Positions 1 to 5,442 of a DNA stretch of 5,797 bases are shown in pieces. The translations under genes were made by a program, and so were the position numbers. A model generated the notes under the pieces. The model was not told the origin of the DNA. It made no database searches and saw nothing but the letters and a program-made list of their open reading frames with translations. Position 1 is the stretch's first letter. Each line of letters starts with the position of its first letter. The stretch covers positions 1 through 5,797 of the forward strand of contig CAADYN010000236.1 of NCBI GenBank assembly GCA_900753285.1, in the 5' to 3' direction. The stretch is from Clostridia bacterium (lineage in GTDB: Bacteria; Bacillota; Clostridia; Oscillospirales; CAG-272).

Positions 1-192
1 CACAAGGAGACGGCGTCTGAGTCTCCTTGTGCGCCCTCCGCGTAGGAGCAGCCCCTCACCGCAGTGAGATATAATAAATCTGAAAGACGGAGTCTTTCTT
101 CTTTTTTCTCACTTTAATCGAAAGTGAATCTTCATTCAACGGAGTTTCTTAGAAGTTTAGAGAAAGATAAGGTAGAAAGACTAACGTCTTTC
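1..192 (+). ncRNA. Multi-hairpin structured element, copy 1 (5' end beyond the window)
   Basis: This is the first of three copies of a repeated element that reads as a structured RNA. Hairpins in order: stem 1, 1-11 with 21-31 (11 bp), loop GGCGTCTGA at 12-20; stem 2, CTCC 36-39 with GGAG 45-48, loop GCGTA; conserved linker CAGCCC 49-54; stem 3, CTCAC 55-59 with GTGAG 64-68, loop CGCA; stem 4, GAAAGAC 82-88 with GTCTTTC 92-98, followed by a T-rich run to 108; stem 5, TCACTTT 109-115 with AAAGTGA 121-127; a weak CTTA/TAAG pairing (148-151 with 168-171); and a last hairpin GAAAGAC 175-181 with GTCTTTC 186-192. Stems differ from copies 2 and 3 by compensating changes while loops are kept. In copies 2 and 3 a conserved GCGGAGACGGAAGTT block lies upstream of stem 1; here it would fall before position 1. 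Function is unknown. It could be a small RNA, a cis-acting leader or a palindromic mobile repeat. Confidence 0.75.
82..108 (+). terminator. Terminator-like hairpin (stem 4) of element copy 1
   Basis: A perfect 7-bp stem GAAAGAC/GTCTTTC with triloop GGA is followed by TTCTTTTTTC. The stem is A/T-rich, so termination may be only moderate. The same hairpin plus T-run occupies the same place in copies 2 and 3, which supports a role as an intrinsic terminator of the element's transcript. Confidence 0.5.
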
Positions 193-208
193 AACTATTC
201 CCTTCGCC

Positions 209-250
209 ATTTCCGGCTGAAATCCCTCGCCCCCGCGACAGGGGAATTTT
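209..250 (+). other. Two small hairpins in the spoIIE upstream region
   Basis: ATTTC 209-213 can pair with GAAAT 219-223. CCCTCGC 224-230 can pair with GCG 235-237 and AGGG 240-243, with a C4 loop and an AC bulge. The second hairpin is followed by AATTTTC, so it could be a weak terminator isolating spoIIE from upstream transcription. There is no second copy in the window to test the pairing. The rest of 193-344 shows nothing else I can support. Confidence 0.25.
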
Positions 251-344
251 CTCTTTTCCCATTTCCCACGAGCGCGCACCCTTTCCACGCATTTCCTGAG
301 GAAATCCCACCCCCATATTGCGCCGATATCCGCATGGGATAACC

Positions 345-353
345 TGCTATAAT
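345..353 (+). promoter_or_regulatory. Extended -10 promoter for spoIIE
   Basis: TG at 345-346, one base, then a perfect TATAAT at 348-353 form an extended -10 (TGnTATAAT). No good -35 lies at 16-18 bp; TTGCGC at 318-323 is 24 bp away and too far. This suits a sigma-A promoter relying on the extended -10 or on an activator. In Bacillus subtilis spoIIE is a Spo0A-activated sigma-A promoter with an aberrant -35, so the poor -35 would fit, but I see no clear Spo0A box. Transcription would begin near 360, leaving a leader of about 60 nt. Confidence 0.6.
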
Positions 354-412
354 ATCCCCGCAGGCAGGAGAAAACCACGGCCGGGTCTTCAATTGCCAAA
401 TCATTACATATC

Positions 413-416
413 GAGG
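413..416 (+). promoter_or_regulatory. Ribosome binding site deciding the spoIIE start
   Basis: GAGG at 413-416 lies 6 nt (all T) before the ATG at 423. The reading frame is open back to a TTG at 318, but that codon lies upstream of the extended -10 at 348-353 and has no Shine-Dalgarno sequence, so 423 is the preferred start. Confidence 0.75.
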
Positions 417-422
417 TTTTTT

Positions 423-2978
423 ATGAAAAACGAAAAAATGCTCTCCGTTGCCGTAAGAGAATCGAAAAAGAAAAATCCCGCAACGTTCAGAATCGTCAAA
501 CGCGTCGTCATGACCGCTTTTCTGCTCATAGCTTCCGTAGTCCTCGCCGCTGCCCCACTCTTCCCGGGAGCTTATCCTTTCGGTATCGCGCTCACCGCAG
601 CCGCTCCTACAGTTTCAACCGCTCTTACGGCTTTTGTCGGCGGAGTCGTCGGCTCATCCCTCATACCGACCGTCGGGGGACAGTACGCGCTCCTCCTCAC
701 CCTGACAATAGCGACACGCGCAGTCCTATCGCTCTACCTCGCAAACGACCGCCTGTCCGACGTCTTCGGCAAAAGCAGAAATAATATCCGCGGAGAGCCG
801 AAAAATAAAATGGGGACCATGCTCCGCTTAATGCCGAACACAAGCGAAATCGGCGAAAAGCTTCACTCCCTCGGTTTGTTCAGGGAAAACGTCAGAGTCC
901 GCATGACTGTCTCGGCGGCGGCAGCGCTCATCGGCGGAGCATGGTCGGTGGTTTTGGGTGGGTACGGCTACTACGATCTCTTCGGCGCTGTCTTTTCACT
1001 TCTCGTCACACCTGTGGTTACATATTTATTCTATGCGGCGTCGGAGCGGAGTATGAAAGCGTCCGTCATGTGCGAAATCGGCGTGTTCTGCATGATGTCC
1101 GCTCTGGCTTACGCCTTTCATACAGTTCCGTCAAATAAGCTCGTCGACCTCGGAGCAATCTTCGGCTACGCGGCGGTCATGCTTGTTACGGCAAAGTTCG
1201 GGATATACCGCGGAATTGCGGCGGCGGTTGCGTGCGGTATCGCGGTGTCGTCAGAGTCCGTCCCGTGCTATGCTGCGGTAACTCTCATGACGGCGGCGTT
1301 GTCGAAGTTCTCGCTCCCGCTCTCTCTTTGCTCGTCAGCTGCGTCGGCTTCTGCTGTCGGCATTCTTCTCGGCGGGATGAGCGGATTCCTCGCGGCGTTT
1401 CCTCCCGTTGTAGTCTCGTGCGCTCTGTCAGCTCCGCTCATCAGACTAAAGGACGAGCTGATACCCGACAGGCTCTTCGGCAGTGAGATAAAAAGCAGAG
1501 CGGGAACGTCCGAGGGTGAGGCTGTGCGTGCGTCGGCGGAGGAATACAAAAAGCGCGTCACGGATTTTTCGGGCTCGCTCATCACCTCGGCAGCCGTCAT
1601 GAACGGAATCGCGTCAAAGCTCAGAAAAGTTCGTCCGGACGAGATACACGACGTGGTGGAGGGAACGTTCTCGCGCTACTGCGGACTGTGCAAAAATCGG
1701 GATAAATGCGCGGATAAAGTTTCGGCACTCGTCTCGGATATGACAAAGAAGATAAGCGCGGTCGGGGAAGTCGGTGCGGGGGACGTTCCGGCAAAGGTCG
1801 CGACAGTCTGCTATAATATAGGAAGGATTATAGACGAAATCAACGGCTCCATTGCACAAAAGGTAAACGGAATGCGTGAAGGAGACTTTTTAACTGTCGC
1901 GGCGGAGGATATGGCGGCGGTGGGAGAGCTTCTTTGCAGGATGGACAAGTCGCTCGCGGAGGAATTCAGGGAGAACCGTGAGCTTACGGCAAAGCTGAAG
2001 AGACTTTTAGCTTACAATAACTTCCACGCGTCGGGAGTTAAGGTGATCGGCGAGAGAAGAAAGAGGGTATATGTAGGGGATATTGAGCTATCGTCCACAA
2101 GAATGGGCGGAGACGACATACAGCGCCTTGTCAGCGAGATTTTGGGCGGGAAGTTTTCGTGTCCGGAGTTTTCGCTTGACGGAGCAGTGCTGTCGATGCG
2201 CCTTGAGTCGGAGAAGCGGGTGAAATCTGTATCGGGAACGTACACAATAGCGGCGTCGAGCGTACAAGCGTACTGTGATGCGAAAAACGGCATTAATAAT
2301 GCCTGCATAAAAAAAAGCTGCGGCGCAGACTGCTATGACGATACACCGAGCATTGTCATAAACGACGAGCCAACGTCTCCCATTCCGACAGAGGAAGTAT
2401 CGGGCGACACGATAGAGGTTTTTGAAGCATACGGACGGCAGTATATGATGCTCTCCGACGGAATGGGAAGCGGAAGAGAAGCGTCCGTTGCGTCGGGAAT
2501 GTCTGTTAAGCTGCTCCGGGAATACATAGAGGGGGGAGCGGATCTTGAAAGCGCATTAAAGCTGGTCAACAGAATTCTCAGAAGCGCGGGCAGGGAATGC
2601 TCGGCGACGATTGACATATGCGAGATAGATCTGTACACGTCGGAAGCGAGATTCATAAAATCGGGAGCCGCGCCGTCGTTCGTGCTGAGAAACGGGTCGA
2701 TATACAGGCTTCAGTCAAAGACAGTGCCGATAGGCATAATCCGTGCGCTTGACGCGGAGGCGATAAAGTTTGACATAGAGCAGGGCGATACCGTAGTAAT
2801 GCTCTCGGACGGAGTGGCGAGGTCGTACGATGAAGTCCCGTGGCTGCTCGATATGATGACAAGCGACGAGACTGTTCTCCACGGAGACGAAAAGTTAGCG
2901 GCAATGACGATAGTGAGCGAAGCGGCAGTGAGAGGATCGAGGGATGACATCACCTGCGGAATAATGCGCGTGGCGTGA
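423..2978 (+). CDS. spoIIE: Stage II sporulation protein E (membrane PP2C-type serine phosphatase)
   Basis: SpoIIE dephosphorylates the anti-anti-sigma factor SpoIIAA, releasing sigma-F in the forespore, and works with FtsZ at the polar septum (family knowledge). The protein is 851 residues, close to the 827 of the B. subtilis protein. After a short basic N-terminus, residues about 27-345 are strongly hydrophobic, consistent with 8-10 membrane segments. A soluble central region follows, with a CxxC-x5-C cysteine cluster at 420-429. The C-terminal PP2C domain (about 655-851) carries SGDT, the metal-binding DGMGSG at 679-684, LSDGVA with its Asp at 796, and DDIT at 841-844, so all expected acidic metal ligands appear present. 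Three further cysteines (628, 633, 637) and an 8-A run (2309-2316) sit in the linker just before this domain. No frameshift is seen. Arg and Leu codons drift from CGC/CTC early to AGA/AGG/CTG late. The tilS-hpt-ftsH genes often found after spoIIE are absent. Identity is very secure. Confidence 0.96.
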   Translation: MKNEKMLSVAVRESKKKNPATFRIVKRVVMTAFLLIASVVLAAAPLFPGAYPFGIALTAAAPTVSTALTAFVGGVVGSSLIPTVGGQYALLLTLTIATRAVLSLYLANDRLSDVFGKSRNNIRGEPKNKMGTMLRLMPNTSEIGEKLHSLGLFRENVRVRMTVSAAAALIGGAWSVVLGGYGYYDLFGAVFSLLVTPVVTYLFYAASERSMKASVMCEIGVFCMMSALAYAFHTVPSNKLVDLGAIFGYAAVMLVTAKFGIYRGIAAAVACGIAVSSESVPCYAAVTLMTAALSKFSLPLSLCSSAASASAVGILLGGMSGFLAAFPPVVVSCALSAPLIRLKDELIPDRLFGSEIKSRAGTSEGEAVRASAEEYKKRVTDFSGSLITSAAVMNGIASKLRKVRPDEIHDVVEGTFSRYCGLCKNRDKCADKVSALVSDMTKKISAVGEVGAGDVPAKVATVCYNIGRIIDEINGSIAQKVNGMREGDFLTVAAEDMAAVGELLCRMDKSLAEEFRENRELTAKLKRLLAYNNFHASGVKVIGERRKRVYVGDIELSSTRMGGDDIQRLVSEILGGKFSCPEFSLDGAVLSMRLESEKRVKSVSGTYTIAASSVQAYCDAKNGINNACIKKSCGADCYDDTPSIVINDEPTSPIPTEEVSGDTIEVFEAYGRQYMMLSDGMGSGREASVASGMSVKLLREYIEGGADLESALKLVNRILRSAGRECSATIDICEIDLYTSEARFIKSGAAPSFVLRNGSIYRLQSKTVPIGIIRALDAEAIKFDIEQGDTVVMLSDGVARSYDEVPWLLDMMTSDETVLHGDEKLAAMTIVSEAAVRGSRDDITCGIMRVA

Positions 2979-3012
2979 CAATATCGCTCGTCTAAACGAA
3001 TTCAATAAAATC

Positions 3013-3047
3013 GAAGAAAGAGCGTAGCTATTTTCTTTTCCTTAGAT
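3013..3047 (+). terminator. Hairpin after spoIIE, possible terminator and repeat unit
   Basis: AAGAAA 3014-3019 pairs with TTTCTT 3032-3037, with an inner AGC 3021-3023/GCT 3027-3029 pairing around a GTA loop, then TTCCTTAGAT. It begins 35 nt after the spoIIE stop, so it may end that transcript, although the U-tract is interrupted by C. The 35 nt match 5454-5488 with only four differences, so this is also a dispersed repeat, corresponding to the 3' tail of element copy 3. Read on the minus strand it also folds. Confidence 0.5.
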
Positions 3048-3090
3048 TTACTGTATTCTTGCGTGGGATTATATTTCGAGTGATTGCATG

Positions 3091-3178
3091 GAGGTTCAAG
3101 TTCGGCTTTGGATTTTCGTGCAGTGAAATGGCTGGATAGGACACGGTTTACGTCAGCTTTGGACGAAACTTCAACCTC
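3091..3178. repeat. Long imperfect inverted repeat with internal direct repeats
   Basis: GAGGTTCAAGTTCG at 3091-3104 is complementary to CGAAACTTCAACCTC at 3164-3178, with one mismatch and one bulged A (13 pairs). Immediately inside both arms the same 8 bases, GCTTTGGA, occur in direct orientation (3105-3112 and 3156-3163). The enclosed segment is 59 nt. It could be a stem in a transcript or the ends of a small palindromic element. Only one copy is present, so the pairing cannot be tested here. Confidence 0.5.
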
Positions 3179-3414
3179 GTGCTCTTATACTGAATCGAAA
3201 AGGGAAGATTGCCGCGAGGGCGCGGAACAGTAGAGAACCATGCTGTCGCACCTGCGCGTATTGTTCAGCGAAATCGTAAGTCTGTCGGCGCAGCCTTCCT
3301 CAAGCCGAAGAATTCAGTCAACCTGTGATAATGTTAGCCGTAGCTTAGTTAAGACATGAAACTAAACTAATTTGGACGTTCGCTAAATGTCAGCAGAAAA
3401 ACAAACGCCCATCC

Positions 3415-3540
3415 GCGGTTAGCCTATATCGAACCGAACTGAAAATTTGAGCCAAACTAAATTGGTGACAGTGTTAAAATTTAAGATATGAATATCGCTG
3501 TCAACTGAAGTTTAGTTTTGGTATAAATCGGCGGTTAGCC
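3415..3540. repeat. Direct repeat GCGGTTAGCC (3415-3424 and 3531-3540)
   Basis: An exact 10-bp direct repeat with start-to-start spacing of 116 bp. The right copy overlaps the loop and 3' arm of the TTAGTTTTGG/CCAAAAACTAA hairpin; the left copy can pair CGGTT with AACCG at 3432-3436. It may bound a duplicated unit or be a binding site. Confidence 0.35.
3519..3527 (+). promoter_or_regulatory. Candidate promoter for element copy 2
   Basis: TG, one base, TATAAA at 3519-3527 resembles an extended -10 about 50 bp before the conserved start of copy 2 at 3579. There is no convincing -35, and the bases also lie in a hairpin. It would give copy 2 its own transcript; this is a weak inference. Confidence 0.25.
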
Positions 3541-3578
3541 AAAAACTAAGAAAACCCTTTCGCCAGTAGCTAAAATGG

Positions 3579-3752
3579 GCGGAGACGGAAGTTAATTGCT
3601 CAACTGCACGAAACCGGCAAGCCGGTACTCGCAGAGGGATGGCGTCTGAATCCCTCTGTGCGCCCCACGCGTAGTGGCAGCCCTCGACCGCAGTCGATTT
3701 AATAAATCAAAAGACGTAGTCTTTTTTCTCCTTCAATCTTTACTAAAAGATT
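3579..3752 (+). ncRNA. Multi-hairpin structured element, copy 2 (most complete core)
   Basis: The copy opens with the conserved block GCGGAGACGGAAGTT (3579-3593), then ATTGCT. Hairpins: ACCGG 3613-3617/CCGGT 3622-3626; stem 1, 3630-3640 with 3650-3660 (11 bp, one G-T), loop GGCGTCTGA 3641-3649; stem 2, CCAC 3665-3668/GTGG 3674-3677, loop GCGTA; linker CAGCCC 3678-3683; stem 3, TCGAC 3684-3688/GTCGA 3693-3697, loop CGCA; stem 4, AAAAGAC 3709-3715/GTCTTTT 3719-3725 plus T-run; stem 5, AATCTTT 3735-3741/AAAGATT 3746-3752. It then ends in a C7 run, without the tail seen in copies 1 and 3. Paired differences from copy 1 in stems 1, 2, 3 and 5 keep every stem intact. It lies upstream of, and outside, the promoter of the next gene, so it is probably a separate unit rather than that gene's leader. 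Function unknown. Confidence 0.8.
3709..3728 (+). terminator. Terminator-like hairpin (stem 4) of element copy 2
   Basis: AAAAGAC/GTCTTTT, 7 bp with triloop GTA, runs into a T-tract ending at 3728. It is in the same position as stem 4 of copy 1. It probably ends the element transcript ahead of the solute-binding protein promoter. Confidence 0.5.
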
Positions 3753-3795
3753 ACCCCCCCACCAACCCATAGCTAAACCCGTAGCTCTTATGTAA

Positions 3796-3809
3796 ATTCT
3801 CCCGAGAAT
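3796..3809. repeat. Small palindrome just upstream of the -35
   Basis: ATTCT 3796-3800 and AGAAT 3805-3809 flank CCCG, 12 bp before the -35 box at 3822. It could be an upstream regulator site or part of a terminator; there is no further support. Confidence 0.25.
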
Positions 3810-3821
3810 CCCACTCGCCGA

Positions 3822-3850
3822 TTGACACATTACACAAAATATAGTATAAT
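3822..3850 (+). promoter_or_regulatory. Consensus sigma-A promoter of the solute-binding protein gene
   Basis: A perfect TTGACA (3822-3827) and a perfect TATAAT (3845-3850) are separated by exactly 17 bp. The start of transcription should be near 3857, leaving a leader of about 42 nt. Such a strong promoter suggests high expression or control by a repressor. Confidence 0.9.
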
Positions 3851-3859
3851 AATTTTGGA

Positions 3860-3877
3860 TATTCATGTATCTGAATA
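3860..3877 (+). promoter_or_regulatory. Inverted repeat at the transcription start, possible operator
   Basis: TATTCA 3860-3865 and TGAATA 3872-3877 form a perfect 6-bp inverted repeat around 6 bases, just after the predicted start site. A repressor bound here would block the consensus promoter. It could instead be a short 5' UTR hairpin; the regulator is not in the window. Confidence 0.4.
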
Positions 3878-3898
3878 AATTAAAGGACGGTATAGACT

Positions 3899-5416
3899 AT
3901 GCTTGCTCGAACCAGAAGATTGCTTGCCGCCGCGCTTGCACTCCTCATGATTTTCCCCATCCTTGCTTCCTGCTCCGATACAGGCAGTACTGAAACAAAA
4001 GCAAACACATCGGACACATCAGTAGCCGACACCATGCAAAACGAAACGGAAACCGAAACCGAAACCACTCGCGCCGATATCCCCGATAATCTCCCCAAGG
4101 ATTTGAAATTCGACGGAGATACCGTGAACGTCTACCACTTCGGCTCCCCCCAGACGCTCAGCTACGATACTGCCGGTGAGCTTGGCGGGGATGTAGTCCT
4201 TGACGCGGTCTATAACCGTAATATCACAGTTGAGGATCGCCTCGGCGTGAAGATTAACTATATCGCGGGTTCGGATGACTGGAACGGCTTTCCCTCAGCA
4301 GTCATGACCTCGCTCAACTCCGGCTCCTCCGACTACGACGTAATAATGGAGGAAAGCTCTCGCCTCTGGCAGCAGTCCATAAAGGGGCTTTATTATAACC
4401 TCATGGACAGGCAGTACCTCGACCTCGACGCTCCGTGGTGGTACGGCAAAATGATGGAGGAAAGCAACCTCGACAACTCCAAGAGATTCTTCCTAAACGG
4501 CGATATCTGCCTTACCGTAATGCTCTACGCGTCCGCTATGTACTTCGATAAGCCAATGTTCACCGACTATTTCGGAGATGTAAACGCGCTTTATGACGCC
4601 GTGCTTGACGGAACGTGGACCTATGATAAGTTTGGCACATACTGCCGCGACGTGTATACCGACGTGAACGGCAACGGTGCAGCCGACGATGGAGACATCA
4701 TGGGCTTCCGCTACGAGCAGTGGGGAATACCGAACTATATGTCAATGTCGACCGGACTTACATATATCACCCGCGACGAGGAAGGCTTCCCCGTGCTGAA
4801 CATCATGAGCGAGGACGGCGTTAAGTGGAGCGAGACTTTATATAAACTGCTCTACACAGATAACATGTCCATTTTCAGCAATAAGGAAAACGACAAGGCG
4901 ACGACATTCATAAATAAAACGTCCCTGTTCCTGCCCGGTCAGTTTGTCACGGCGCATGAGCTGAGAGACGTGGATTTTGAATACGGCATACTCCCCTACC
5001 CGAAGCTTGACGAAAGCCTCGACTATATGTCCGGCGCGGGAACGGCTAACGGAAACGGAGTTGCGATACCCGTGTCGATAGCTCCCGAGAGGGTGGATAT
5101 GCTGTGCGCTGTACTTGAGGCACTGTGCGCGGAATCGTACAGAAAGGTAACTCCGGCGTGGTACGACACTGCGCTGAAGATAAAATACTCGGCGGGACTT
5201 ATCGACGCGCAGATGGTGGACATAATCTACGAGCACATCAACTCCCCGTTCATTATGATGGCGGACAAGGAGCTGAATCTTGGATCGGTATTCACGCGCG
5301 GAGTGTTTGGCTCGACCAGCGAGGGAGCGTTTGCTTCGTACTACGAAGGCCAAAGAAAGCTGCTTGACAAGTCGCTCCAGAAGGCGATAGACAACTACAA
5401 AAAAATCGAAAGCTGA
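3899..5416 (+). CDS. ABC transporter extracellular solute-binding lipoprotein
   Basis: This 505-residue protein looks like the lipid-anchored substrate receptor of an ABC importer, of the family-1 (mostly carbohydrate) solute-binding type; the substrate cannot be read from the sequence. Residues 1-24 are a lipoprotein signal: basic MLARTRR, a hydrophobic core, and lipobox LASC with the lipidated Cys at 25. A polar T/S/E-rich linker follows, including ETETETET (49-56) encoded by four GAAACC-like hexamers (4043-4066), and the globular domain begins near residue 70. Residues 255-266 (DVNGNGAADDGD) look like an EF-hand-type calcium loop, a feature I recall from clostridial members of this group. 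AAAGGA (3882-3887) lies 11 nt before the ATG, a slightly long spacing. No permease or ATPase gene is adjacent, and a strong terminator follows at once, so it appears monocistronic. Membership in the general family is secure; substrate and symbol are not assigned. Confidence 0.9.
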   Translation: MLARTRRLLAAALALLMIFPILASCSDTGSTETKANTSDTSVADTMQNETETETETTRADIPDNLPKDLKFDGDTVNVYHFGSPQTLSYDTAGELGGDVVLDAVYNRNITVEDRLGVKINYIAGSDDWNGFPSAVMTSLNSGSSDYDVIMEESSRLWQQSIKGLYYNLMDRQYLDLDAPWWYGKMMEESNLDNSKRFFLNGDICLTVMLYASAMYFDKPMFTDYFGDVNALYDAVLDGTWTYDKFGTYCRDVYTDVNGNGAADDGDIMGFRYEQWGIPNYMSMSTGLTYITRDEEGFPVLNIMSEDGVKWSETLYKLLYTDNMSIFSNKENDKATTFINKTSLFLPGQFVTAHELRDVDFEYGILPYPKLDESLDYMSGAGTANGNGVAIPVSIAPERVDMLCAVLEALCAESYRKVTPAWYDTALKIKYSAGLIDAQMVDIIYEHINSPFIMMADKELNLGSVFTRGVFGSTSEGAFASYYEGQRKLLDKSLQKAIDNYKKIES

Positions 5417-5441
5417 AAAAGAGCCCTACGGGGCTTTTTTT
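5417..5441 (+). terminator. Strong intrinsic terminator of the solute-binding protein gene
   Basis: AGCCC 5422-5426 pairs with GGGCT 5431-5435 around TACG, giving a C(UACG)G loop of the extra-stable UNCG type, followed by a run of seven T. Upstream A residues extend the stem against the T-run. The minus strand also has a T-run after the hairpin (A5 at 5416-5420), so it can act in both directions and would stop element copy 3 from reading antisense into the gene. Confidence 0.9.
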
Positions 5442-5442
5442 C

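Larger units (their letters stand above)
3048..3578. other. ORF-free, hairpin-rich intergenic region
   Basis: About 530 bp without a supportable gene. The left part holds a long imperfect inverted repeat (3091-3178) and a GC-rich hairpin CCGCG 3212-3216/CGCGG 3221-3225. The right part (about 3330-3578) is more A/T-rich and holds hairpins TTAGTT 3345-3350/AACTAA 3360-3365, CCAA/TTGG at 3452-3465, TGACAG 3466-3471/CTGTCA 3498-3503 enclosing GATAT/ATATC, and TTAGTTTTGG 3512-3521/CCAAAAACTAA 3539-3549. A direct repeat GCGGTTAGCC also occurs here. It may be the remains of a mobile element or a noncoding RNA locus; there is no tRNA or recognised riboswitch. Confidence 0.5.

Noticed and set aside
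124..404. Short ORFs of about 70 codons on both strands upstream of spoIIE
   Set aside because: They overlap hairpins of element copy 1, lack convincing ribosome binding sites and show no recognisable domain.
318..422. Upstream TTG start extending SpoIIE by 35 residues
   Set aside because: It lies upstream of the extended -10 at 348-353, has no ribosome binding site, and the added residues do not look like a SpoIIE N-terminus; the ATG at 423 has GAGG at 6 nt.
1..422. Spo0A box upstream of spoIIE
   Set aside because: I looked for TGTCGAA-like sites; the only near match (AATCGAA near 116-122) is poor and lies within stem 5 of the element.
3091..3104. T-arm-like GGTTCAAGTTC suggesting a tRNA
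   Set aside because: No 5-bp T stem closes around it, and no acceptor, D or anticodon arms can be placed; it is better explained as one arm of the 3091-3178 inverted repeat.
3579..3898. Element copy 2 as a riboswitch leader of the solute-binding protein gene
   Set aside because: The consensus promoter at 3822-3850 lies downstream of the element, so the main transcript would not contain it. Read-through from upstream is not excluded.
4838..5353. 171-codon antisense ORF inside the solute-binding protein gene
   Set aside because: It is a shadow of the high-GC third positions of the real gene; composition is Arg/Val/Ser-rich without a domain, and no promoter or ribosome binding site is seen.
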